Below, piece after piece: positions 46,501 through 54,667 of a stretch of DNA of 64,000 nt (position 1 is the first letter of the stretch; each line of letters starts with the position of its first letter). The notes below the pieces were generated by a model. The model did no database searches. It was not told the origin of the DNA and worked only from the letters and a program-made list of their open reading frames with translations. Location: contig CABFPE010000186.1 of NCBI GenBank assembly GCA_900660155.1, positions 418,703 to 482,702 of the forward strand. Direction: 5' to 3'. The translations under genes were made by a program, and so were the position numbers. The stretch is from Hofstenia miamia (lineage: Eukaryota; Xenacoelomorpha; Acoela; Hofsteniidae).

Positions 46501-46896
46501 CAGAAAAACTGCTCCAAAACAAGAAATTACATTTTGTCATCTTTGCTGTTTCCAAATCAACTCTTTATTTTTAATATTTTGATAAAGTTTTTTAAAATAA
46601 CAAATCAATTACCTCCTTATAATTCAATATCATTTCCAAACTTTTTTCATAAGCGCAATATAAGAACTAATCATTATACTAGCATTAAATTTCGTAAAAA
46701 AATCAAGCAACAGTCTTTTATTAATGTTGCAATTCGCAATTGGAATCGATTACCAAGTGAAATTAAAATGATTAAGAGTGCAATTACGTTTAAAAGAAAA
46801 TTAAAAGCATTTATGTTGAAGGAAAAATTCATTTTGGGTAAATCATGGTTAGGATTCAAATTTTACAATAAAGATTATACAATAACGCGCAATTAA
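43582..46896 (+). CDS. LINE ORF2 protein: 2A-like leader, APE endonuclease, reverse transcriptase
   Basis: 1104 residues. A leader of about 110 residues contains two hydrophobic segments (about 32-45 and 84-101) and ends in GIEKNPGP (103-110), the 2A-type ribosome-skipping consensus. The APE endonuclease spans about 128-358 with SETWL (161-165), GDYNIN (282-287), LIDYF (324-328) and SDH (348-350), the usual catalytic set that nicks target DNA. The reverse transcriptase runs about 585-880 with NYRPIS, QFGFR, DLSKAFD (728-734), GVPQG (784-788) and YADD (814-817), the metal-binding aspartates all present. A C-terminal tail carries IRNWNRLPSEIK. The frame is +1 relative to ORF1 and overlaps it by 11 nt. 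Copying would proceed by target-primed reverse transcription. No break is visible. Confidence 0.95.
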   Translation: MSCKYLYFVHLLTTLRLWKFHHLNAKNYFHSKFLILLLLFNLFYCHKKYETTHVLNIKRRKVCYYKLIHYSPINNKNIFIVFISFKKLLSISIFFSLLLILHGIEKNPGPILDYDTYFDRLNAKNNTINYVHINFQNLSKKNFEFKQFMSNFKNDVILGISETWLSNKDFDNCWSFNKSFCLFRKDRQTNNLLGKSSGGGVSLLIPKIFKPKLREDIKYSDVSKFESLWVEISNPLGNATYKKQLINVSYSPHKKYSNYFIEQLENELVLAVSENKDIILMGDYNINYLDQKERDKIDNLLNMFNLNIVNKITPSRVTATSSTLIDYFIMSDNDFSKLTYFTAECPFSDHCITSISFITTKPVNSIVRKWTTIREKNNHNVEKLKLSLTSEHWHEVYYAQDTNSMMENFISIFEKHLNIFCPEKKILINKNFKNCASKYNKSKPWLTDLSKKLIIEKKNAFKNFLLTKSSENFLAYKKARNLSNIENRKSFNKYIKNEFKILPNQKSKWKLIHEIANTAKSKSTIIEEIRDSDGNSFTNDFDITNVLNETFVNLGKFKGPYIKYQSPNINNKIPEFIFRFSTTYEMIKAINKLKPNKSSGPSKIPSWILKVTASIIAEPLNFIFNESLKQNNFPNRLKQAYITPVFKKKDATLAINYRPISITSPISKIFERLLHNQISDHLSKHQLMSKTQFGFRKNFSTDDALLYATENWRSSLDSDKFVAVACLDLSKAFDSINHDILYKKLEKLRFSESSVKLISSYLTNRIQCVKLNNTCSNWLSIKNGVPQGTILGPLLFNIYVNDMQQHTNCQLIQYADDTCIFSGNTSLNQAINDVEQNCEKLSKYFNMHKLNNNSEKTEFCILNPQGKSVFLPNSSLTFNNASISPKESFKYLGITIDSKLTYKQQVKEILKRMAMSIKTLSHVAEHLPSAIMIQLFHALVMSHLNYANTLFSSLNESLVKKLTIQLKWALNVCQKNCSKTRNYILSSLLFPNQLFIFNILIKFFKITNQLPPYNSISFPNFFHKRNIRTNHYTSIKFRKKIKQQSFINVAIRNWNRLPSEIKMIKSAITFKRKLKAFMLKEKFILGKSWLGFKFYNKDYTITRN
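43888..43911 (+). promoter_or_regulatory. 2A-like translational recoding signal in ORF2
   Basis: The codons GGC ATT GAA AAG AAC CCT GGT CCG give GIEKNPGP, matching the core (D/G)(V/I)ExNPGP of 2A and 2A-like peptides. In known cases the ribosome fails to form the Gly-Pro bond and continues, releasing the upstream part. Here the split would fall between Gly109 and Pro110, separating a hydrophobic leader from the APE-RT enzyme. The first residue is Gly where Asp is most usual, so efficiency is uncertain. 2A-like motifs have been reported in other APE-type LINEs. Confidence 0.8.
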
Positions 46897-46976
46897 TTTC
46901 CATAGCCTGAACAGAACAGATTTTGTAGTCCTATTTTTTTTTGTAAATATAGTTATTTGTTATCATTCTTGACGCT

Positions 46977-47020
46977 ATTCAGATAATAACCAGTTTTGTA
47001 ATTGAAAATATTATCTGAAT
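46977..47020 (+). promoter_or_regulatory. 3' UTR stem-loop of the LINE
   Basis: ATTCAGATAATA (46977-46988) pairs perfectly with TATTATCTGAAT (47009-47020) around a 20-nt loop. A 3' hairpin next to short tandem repeats is the usual recognition site for the reverse transcriptase in stringent-type LINEs. An AATAAA signal starts directly after the stem. Confidence 0.8.
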
Positions 47021-47024
47021 AAAG

Positions 47025-47054
47025 AATATCTTATCTTATCTTATCTTATCTTAT
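47025..47054 (+). repeat. Pentanucleotide tail of the LINE
   Basis: About five units of ATCTT/TTATC follow the 3' hairpin and end in TTATTTT. This short tandem tail in place of poly-A marks the end of the element. Confidence 0.85.
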
Positions 47055-47059
47055 TTTAG

Positions 47060-49735
47060 CTAAAAGTGCAGCAATATATTTTCTTTTTAACATACTTTAA
47101 ACAATTCATTGTCAAAATATAATATTATATATTATCAATAACATCATCATATTTGAATGAAATTTTTACAAAATCAACATTTCTAGTAACCAAAGAGATA
47201 TTAATAATTGCTAATTTTTTTCATTAGTTCCTTAAAGTAGCTTGTTATATATAATTGTAATCTATGGGAAATTGTTTTTCACCTCATTCAGCCTTTCACT
47301 TGCAGGGGCTGATTATGATATGGTACCAATAGTGGTGATGTAGGTATTTTCATTAGGTGTTGGGGGGGGGCAAGGTCCACATTTTATTAACATACGAAAT
47401 AACTATAAGTAATTTTACTGTTTAAATTATAATTTCTGTCATTTCAATTTTAGGAAGACAACTGGGTACCATACAATTATGTACCATACTAGGAATACTA
47501 TAATTGAATAGGTAGAAAACGAATTTATGGCCATTATAGATGTCAAACTTAAAAGTATGGCTGTGCTGCAATTGAAATCCATAAATTTATTGTTACATAT
47601 ACAGTAATTATATTGAGTTGCTAGTTTTATGTCATATATGTTATTTTTGCAACAATTCCATGGGTAAAAATTTATTTTACATTGTTTTGAACAAGAAAAC
47701 AACACTTTGATAGAATCACAATTTGTAAGTGTTGTGCTAAACTTTAGTAAGCAGCTTAATTTGATAAAATACACAAATACTAAAGTTGAATTTTTTTCCT
47801 ATTTGTAATAGTAGGCGTTTGCTCCTAACAAAGTGAGTTGTATTGGAAAACAAACAAAAAATTGTTTTATTTCAAAATTTGTTTTGGAATGCTTCAAAAT
47901 CGTTCCACAAACTTGCTTGTGCTGTCACTACAATTTCATATTATATAAATTTCAGTTTGCAATTTGACTTTTACTTTGCAAAATATTCGAAATCACGTTA
48001 TTAATTTGCTATTACTACATGTATCCTAGATGCATTTTACAATCATTCGCCATCTATTCTATAATGGCAATGTTGCATGGACGAAATATTGGAATTATGA
48101 AGTTCTAACAAATTTCAACTAGGCATATATTAGCTATTCCATAAATGACAACCATGCTTGGGGTAACACAGCGAAATTATTAGCCACATGAATTTATAAA
48201 TTCTCTAAATATTTATGTGATAACAAAATTATTTTCAAATTGTACAAGCATTTGCTCAGCACATATAATATAACTCACGTTTTACATCAGCACATCACAA
48301 CAAAGAAATTATTTTACTTGATACTATTTTGCTGATAAGGTTTAGCACCTGTTGAAAGGCTTGAGTTAATAGGTGAAAACGTGTACATTTGAAGTAAACC
48401 AGACTAACTCACTCCACAACAACACTACAGCTAGACAAACGCATTTTTGAAATTATTTACAAGAAATGTGTTCAAAACCCCAACTCATATGCATAGTGAT
48501 TTTTCAAAATGGATGTTTTCCATTAATACATAGAACGTTATTAATTTTAAAATGCTTTCCACAGTTCAGACTCTAAATCAAACTGCAGACGTTCATGAGA
48601 ATCAGAGCACAAAAACCGATTGCCAAGATGTACTACTCAAGAGATAGATGATGATTTGATTTGTTTGCAAAACACTTGCATTTGCATAATGGAATGATTT
48701 GTTTGCAAAACACTTGCATTTGCATAATGGAATGATTTTATTCAAAAAACCGACTTGTACAAATTAAAATGGGAAATTTTATGCTGGTGCATTTGACTTT
48801 CTACCAGGATCTATTTTTAAGTTTAGCACTTTACAGGTAAATTAATTTGTAGTTTGAGAACATGTTTGAAGCAAATCATTTCATAATTTACATATTTGAC
48901 CAATATGCAGGCTTGCATATGAAAATGCGATTGTCTTCTAGATTTACACAACTATTTTAGAAACATGTCCACATTTGTCCACAATTCTTAGAGCTATGTA
49001 CACTGATAATGGTCCTGAGGGATGAGAATTTTACTGGTTTCAGTCCCATTTAGTCTCATTAGATCAGGTAGCTACACTGGTTCAAGCTTGCTCTCAAGTA
49101 CTTAACTGTTCAGAAGTTGCCCAATTCTTACCAGGTTCTGGCTTTGTGGAGTCAATTTTCCCTCAAAGGGTGTTTGTTATTGATTTTGTCACTCAGTGTC
49201 TTCCTTGGTGCTTTGAAAGTGGCAAAGCAGACTGTATTGACGTTACATGATGTCATGCACAGCAACACATTTGTTATCTAATGCATGGCAAACTTACTCC
49301 CATCTTATAGTATTAAATTTGTAATAATGAGTAAATTTTGATCAGTTATCACTTTACAGAACAAAGCATGCAATGCGTAGTAAAGCAGTTGAACAATTTA
49401 ATCAGCATAATTTACTTTTATAAAATTGTGTGGAACAAATGAATTATTGGCACATCATAAAATTAATTATCAATAATGTCTGAAAGTAGAATTCCTAGAT
49501 ATGCCATATTTCCTACAATAATAATATGCTTCATTTCTTGCAGGTATGCTTTGTCTGCCACCAGGCCATGAAACTTTCAAAGTCACAGATAAAATGTCAT
49601 ATTAGATATTTATAACTAATATAGAATGACATTGATAGAACATCTCAGTATCACAAATATCTGTTAATAAAAGTAAATAGATTACTATTTAATCCCTGTA
49701 TTTTCTAATTTTAGTAACTTCAGGATGTTTGCTGA
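47060..49735. other. AT-rich non-coding stretch
   Basis: I see no gene. Open frame 47439-47774 (minus) is low complexity with no domain. A 38-bp tandem duplication is listed separately. Confidence 0.45.
48655..48738. repeat. Two-copy tandem repeat, 38-bp unit
   Basis: GTTTGCAAAACACTTGCATT within a 38-bp unit occurs twice without a difference (48658-48695 and 48696-48733). Confidence 0.88.
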
Positions 49736-51507
49736 CCCAGCTGCAACTGTGCCCGGTTTTTGGAAGCATGGCCCTGTACAGCACGGTGGATTTTAAGCAC
49801 AGCATGCCATGGCATGGTTTTTCAAAAATATTAAAGTGTGGTTTTTAAAATTTTCAAAATTTCAAACTCATGCCAGAATCATTTAATATATTATAAACTG
49901 AAAATTGTACAAAGAATAATTCTGAGTTTCAGACAATTGTGTATTCCATAGATTTGGGTCATGGCCAGTGTGCTGTCATGTTTACATACATGAAAAAAAT
50001 ACATGGAATGACTGAATTTGGTACATACATGTACATTCATGAACTATTTTGAGATACAAACACAATGGATGCTTGCCAAAATAAGCATCAGATTTTGAAT
50101 CCATGATATGCATGAACAGTCTCTCAACCCAAGTTCAACACATGCAAGATTAATTAAAATGACATCACAGACATTGTTAAAATCACTAAACAAACATACC
50201 CACACAAGACTTTAAAGATCACAAGGGTGTAAGTCAGAATAATAGCCCTATAATTGCTGACTGTTTGTGCATTATTGTTGTTTTCCTGTCTAGTCTTGTC
50301 ATATGCAGCACATGCACATTATGTAGCTAATGTGCATACATACTCCTGTGTGTAGCCTTGTCAACAAACTCTTAATAGCTGGGTGCATTAAACAACTCCT
50401 TCATTAAACAAGCAGGTCAGTTTCCTCAGTATCCATCTGCTATTGCCAGGACTACCTACCTGTCACACAATCATCAATCATGCCATCTGAGAAGCCAGCA
50501 ACATATCCTGTTGACTACAAATCATTATTTTTATTTCCAACAGATGACAGAACTTTTTAGGCAGCCTGTAAACTCTGTCCACGAAAGTACAAGTTTTTAA
50601 AGAGCACCAAAGACAATTTGCTCAAGCAATTGCAGCAAAGCCATTCAACAGAACCACAAGAATTCTATACTAAAAGCTCAAAGACAATATAAAGTTCGAC
50701 TTTCTAAATCAACCAAGCTGGTGCTGTGTGAGTGAAGCTACCACAATTTTAATAACAACTGAAATCACAAAACAGATAGTCCATCATCTCAATGTCAAGG
50801 GTGGCCTTACTTTGATGTGCATATATCAACCTTGGTTCCAGAGCTTTATGAATACTGGGGAGCTACATTACAACCCTGTTGGCTATCACATAGCTGTCAC
50901 CACTCAGCATGACATGGCTGCCTAGAGTTCCACCATGCTGGTCAACAATATTAGAGCTACTAGATGGAAAGCCAGCTGCACACTAGATTGTTGGACTGGG
51001 GGAAATTGTTGGTGCTTCCTGTTGTACTTTGATGAACTTCCACCACCACATGATGCTAACAACATTATATATGGAGTATATATGGGGTAAATAATGGAGA
51101 CTACCCAGACCAAACTGCCTGTATTAAACTTGATTACTGATACTGCTTCAAACCTGAAGGCAGAATTCAATGTCTCTTTCTCTGACAGTCAATGATGATG
51201 GTGAGTAATTTTCTGATGATCAGGAAGGCTACCAGCATTACCCCATGGATACTGATCTTGATGCATTCAACATTCAACACATTGGCCATGTTCCAAATGT
51301 GCATGTGAACCAGCCTCAGTGGAATGAATGCATTGTGCATGTCCTCTAACTGGTAGTTGGTAATGGTCTCAAGAAGCTTTGTGGTTATTCTCACATCCTG
51401 GACTTAATTGGGAAGGCAAATTCAATCATGACACTCAACAACCAACCATACCACTTCACATATGCAATTGATAATTGCGTTCCTTTGCTGAAAAAGACAT
51501 TTTTACA
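49736..51507 (+). mobile_element. hAT-superfamily element relic with BED finger and transposase
   Basis: The transposase relic at 50480-51460 identifies the family. Upstream, about 49740-49840 has reiterated CACGG/CATGG and GGTTTTT motifs like the subterminal region of hAT elements. The right side is interrupted by the chimeric Tc1-satellite element starting at 51508. The GC-rich sequence just beyond that insertion (about 52795-52870, with GGGTGGGTTGCGGG) may be this element's right end, but proper termini were not confirmed. Confidence 0.7.
50480..51460 (+). pseudogene. hAT transposase, broken
   Basis: From the ATG at 50480 a BED zinc finger can be read, CKLCPRKYKFLKSTKDNLLK followed by QLQQSH (paired Cys, then the His region), with one TAG just before the first Cys. 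Next comes GGLTLMCIYQPWFQSFMNTG (50728-50925), corresponding to the hAT block usually written GLPxSxVExPGFRxFM. Further on, CIVHVL, stop, LVVGNGLKKL (about 51320-51385) matches the AHxLNLVVxDGLK block. Several stops and frame changes lie between, and the C-terminal dimerisation domain is not seen before the downstream insertion. It is a clear relic of an autonomous copy. Confidence 0.8.
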
Positions 51508-51678
51508 AGGTTGCTTCAATAATAATAAATACCAATATTTAGACCAAAATTAATTTTAAGTTATTGAAAAAGTTGCCTAGCTTAATAAACAAAGATATTC
51601 AAGGTTGGATATAAATTCATATCTCAACAAAAATCTAGTATCTACATGTGTACAATTGTACACATTGTGTCTTAAGGG

Positions 51679-51686
51679 TATATAAG
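51679..51686 (+). promoter_or_regulatory. TATA box of the Tc1-derived 5' end
   Basis: TATATAAG 42 nt upstream of the transposase ATG, in a block that is well conserved in the second copy (57.37 kb). The spacing allows a short leader. Confidence 0.5.
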
Positions 51687-51727
51687 CAAGCACAACAAGC
51701 TAACTTATATCCTTTCATTTGATCACC

Positions 51728-51829
51728 ATGGCAAAGGGTAAAGAACTCAGCATAGACCTGAAAACTCACATAGTTGACTTGGGAGATTCTGGGGAGTCAT
51801 ATTCAAATATTGCTAGATGTCTTAGCTAA
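51728..51829 (+). pseudogene. Tc1 transposase N-terminus, 33 codons
   Basis: MAKGKELSIDLKTHIVDLGD, then SGESYSNIARCLS and a stop. This matches the first helix-turn-helix of Tc1 transposases (typical form MxKxKELSxDLRxRIVxLHKxGxSxxxIxxxL). The remainder of the gene is absent and is replaced at RCLS by the 162-bp tandem units. In the copy at 57.4 kb the ATG has become GTG while the downstream codons remain similar. Confidence 0.85.
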
Positions 51830-52190
51830 CATTAGTCAGAATTCTGAATGGGTAAACTTTGTGAATAGTTGTTCTTATTTTGTGACATAATATTATCAGT
51901 AGTTCTGGGATATTCTGTATGATATTTCTAGCATGATATGTTATACATACATATGCGTGGTCTCAGCTGATATTAGGCAAAATTCAGAATGGGTAAACTT
52001 TGTGAATAGTTGTTGTCACTTACTGACACTATATTATCAGTAGTTCTGGGATATTCTGAATGAGATAACTTTATAAACTATGCTAATCAATTCTGGCATG
52101 ATATGCTCTACATACATATGTGTGGTTTTAGCTGATATTAGACAGAATTCTCATTGGGTAAACTTTGTGAATAGTTGTTGTCACTTATTA

Positions 52191-52741
52191 CACGGATTTC
52201 TATAACACTTACTGGATTGGAAACCACTTATTCAAAGCTTGCCAAAAGAGGCCATTGTAATTTCCTTAAAACAGCATAGCATTTAATGAATACATGTAAG
52301 AGTAAACATTAATAAAAACATTAGCTATCTTGATCAAACAAAATCATTAACTATGTTTACTTTCTAACTTCTTTTTCTTTAATTGATTATAATTAGAAAT
52401 AGCATCATTTTTTTCAGTTACAAAATTTTTCAAAAATAAGTTTACAAGTCTTCTGCATAAACATTTAAATATGCCGATATGGTTCTTGCAGGAATCAAAT
52501 GGTTTCATTATAGAATGTGGCAAAACACGATGAGCAATTTCTTCAAATGTAGCATAAGGATAGGAAATGAGAAAATCATTAAAAAATTCAAAGTTTTTCA
52601 TTGTATTAAACAAACAAAATAAGTGTGTTGTTGCTGCAAATAATAAATCTGATGGATATTGAAGACCACCTCGATCAATTAATCCAATAAGGTTTGTAGT
52701 AACAATTCCTTCCCATCCAGTAAGTGTTATAGAAATCCGTG
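52191..52741. mobile_element. 551-bp element with about 30-bp inverted repeats, nested
   Basis: The left end reads CACGGATTTCTATAACACTT and the right end, read inward, is the same, continuing ACTGGAT. It interrupts a satellite unit whose two halves lie at 52181-52190 and from 52742. Flanks CTTATTA and CTTACTG are 5 of 7 alike, hinting at a 7-8-bp target duplication as in hAT. A minus-strand 88-codon frame (52347-52613) inside has no domain I recognise. Confidence 0.82.
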
Positions 52742-52794
52742 CTTACTGACACTATATTATAAGTAGTTCTGAGATATTCTGTATAAGAAAACTT

Positions 52795-53330
52795 GCGGGG
52801 TGGATTCACATTTTTTATCTGCGGTGCAGGGTGGGTTGCGGGAGTAGGATATTGCCCCCAACAAGCCTGGCAATTTCTTACATGAAAATATTTTATCAAC
52901 TATTATATTCAATTGACTAATTATACATTAAAATGTAAATCCACGGTGACAATAGTTGCAATTAACTTAGTTGCAATTGTCTTAGTAATAGCAAGCAACA
53001 ATCAAATTAATTTATACTTTAGGTGTCCCAGCGTAAACTTTAAATTACTTAGACAATACACTGGGTTTTATTAGCATGTTTGAGATATTAATGCTGCATA
53101 AGCTCGTAACATTTTTTATGATGTACCATAAACATATAATTATTATTAAAACTGTAATAAAACTATTAACAATTTAAAAATGCTAATTAAAAACCTTTTC
53201 CAAAAGTGGGCACATACTTATTTGAAGCCAATCAGCATTTCATTTGATGCCATCACAAGTTAATGTAATATCCTCTAGCAGGCATTGTCACTATATATCT
53301 ATTGTTACTGTATAACATTAGTTGTGTTAC
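52795..53330. other. Non-coding stretch
   Basis: It starts with a GGGTGGGTTGCGGG-rich patch that may be a hAT terminus; the rest is featureless. Confidence 0.4.
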
Positions 53331-53770
53331 TGCGGGTAAGGATTTACTTGTTACGTACTGCCTGACTTGTTGCTTCTGTTAACTTATGTAACCTAGAATT
53401 AACCATTCACTATTTAGGTGACGAAGCCATGCGGTAATCTATCCAATCATCACTGATGGGCATCTGCCCGAATCTGATCTCCACATCCAGTTTCACCATT
53501 TCATCCGCTAGTTTGAGTGCCACATCTCAGCTCAATCGATACAGTTTATGTGTACCCTATCCTAGCTCAGTGTATAATCAAGGCATTCCACAACTCGACT
53601 TAAACTCTATTTTGTAAAAGTGTTCTATCTATTCGCAACCTGACTCATTACTAGCTGTTTGTTAAATATTACATGGAGCCATTACCGAAATATATTGGCT
53701 TATTTTAAATATATTTGTTTCGGACAGCTCCATAACTTATATTTATAATTTAATACATGTACGGTTACTT
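53330..53770 (-). mobile_element. LTR-retroelement fossil fragment
   Basis: Read on the minus strand this segment is clearly homologous to 60.50-60.84 kb on the plus strand: shared blocks include CAGCTAGT, CACTGAGCTAGGATAGGG and ATTGAGCTGAGA. It is therefore a second, inverted fragment of the same family. It is broken and old, and its ends are not resolved. The assignment to an LTR element depends on the 58-60 kb copy. Confidence 0.45.
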
Positions 53771-53940
53771 TATCGGTCATTTATTGGTCATTAATTTAGA
53801 TCTAAAATATTATTAATATATTTACTAAGTATCGGTCATCCAACCATTTTTTGACAACCAATTATTCTAGTACATGTAGTAAAGAAATGCTAGTCGGCTA
53901 ATCAAGAGAAAACCCCTACACCTAACTTAAGTGCACTTTC

Positions 53941-53992
53941 GTGGTCTGGCACAGGGATCCTAGAATCGTTCTCTGTGATGGATCCAGACCAC
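53941..53992. repeat. 52-bp imperfect palindrome
   Basis: GTGGTCTGG (53941-53949) pairs with CCAGACCAC (53984-53992), and an inner CACAG/CTGTG pair extends the stem. It could be the core of a small fold-back element. No second copy was noticed. Confidence 0.6.
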
Positions 53993-54629
53993 TCCTAAAC
54001 ACCACTCGATTAGCTCAACATCGTATTAAATATTCAAACCGTTAAAGTAGAACAAAATAAGAATTCCAAGTAAAATTCTTTATCAACTTCTTAAAAGGTT
54101 TTTAATCTAATTATAGTAATTTCAGAAAAGTACCTGTCGATTCAAATTTAAACTTCTGCCAAGATGGCGGCTAAAAATAATGGAAGCAACTTCGCCCCCT
54201 CGTTTAGTCAAAAGTGTTTTTATCGACTGATACTAATCTCTCGTTTTTGACACATGTTGTTTCTTGGTTGCATAATACAAATATATCTAAATTATTCTAA
54301 TTGAATTGATTACAATATTTTTAATTATCTTTTCTTCAATCTTATTCCATTCTGCTCGACGTTTTGCAGCTTATTTCAGATTTATGTGGATGATGCTACA
54401 TTAATTTTATTGTTAAATAGTGCATTTAATGAAAATGTTTTCATTTTAGTATTTTCAATTATATGTTTAAATTATTTTTACAAAAATGTTATAATGGTTT
54501 TCAATATGATGGCTTCCCGCCAGACCTGGGCCTGAATATTACCAATTGCAACTGGCCGGGCCGGGATGGGCTTGGTTTTTGGGTTAGTGGCTCAGGCCCG
54601 GTTACAACTCTGATATGTAGTTGTGTTGA

Positions 54630-54667
<38 letters not shown>

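Larger units (their letters stand above)
42460..47055 (+). mobile_element. CR1-like non-LTR retrotransposon, apparently intact
   Basis: About 4.6 kb with two complete frames in the order ORF1 (esterase-like) then ORF2 (APE endonuclease plus reverse transcriptase). It has a 12-bp perfect stem-loop in the 3' UTR and ends in tandem pentanucleotides, not poly-A. An ORF1 esterase with APE-RT and a microsatellite-like 3' end is characteristic of the CR1/L2/Rex group. The 5' boundary is uncertain: base composition shifts sharply near 42465, a few bases before the ORF1 ATG, so part of the 5' UTR may be missing. With no broken codon in almost 4.5 kb it is young and possibly still mobile. Confidence 0.92.
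51508..52794 (+). mobile_element. Chimeric element: Tc1 5' end joined to 162-bp tandem units, copy 1
   Basis: It starts AGGTTGCTTCAATAATAATA, has a TATA box and the first 33 codons of a Tc1 transposase, and then passes directly into units of the 162-bp satellite seen at 61-63.3 kb (GGTAAACTTTGTGAATAGTT, TCTGGCATGATATG and GTGTGGTCTCAGC blocks). A second copy with the same junction is at 57199-57747. A 551-bp inverted-repeat element interrupts the third unit (52191-52741), after which the unit resumes to about 52794. It lies within a hAT relic. No right-hand Tc1 terminus is recognised. Confidence 0.8.

Noticed and set aside
47350-47375. G-run (GGGGGGGGGG) as a possible quadruplex or element end
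   Set aside because: A single homopolymer run without further G tracts or a partner; no support for function.
48995-49250. YTDNGPEG-like reading that recalls an integrase TDNG motif
   Set aside because: The sequence after it does not continue like an integrase and nothing around it supports one; likely chance.
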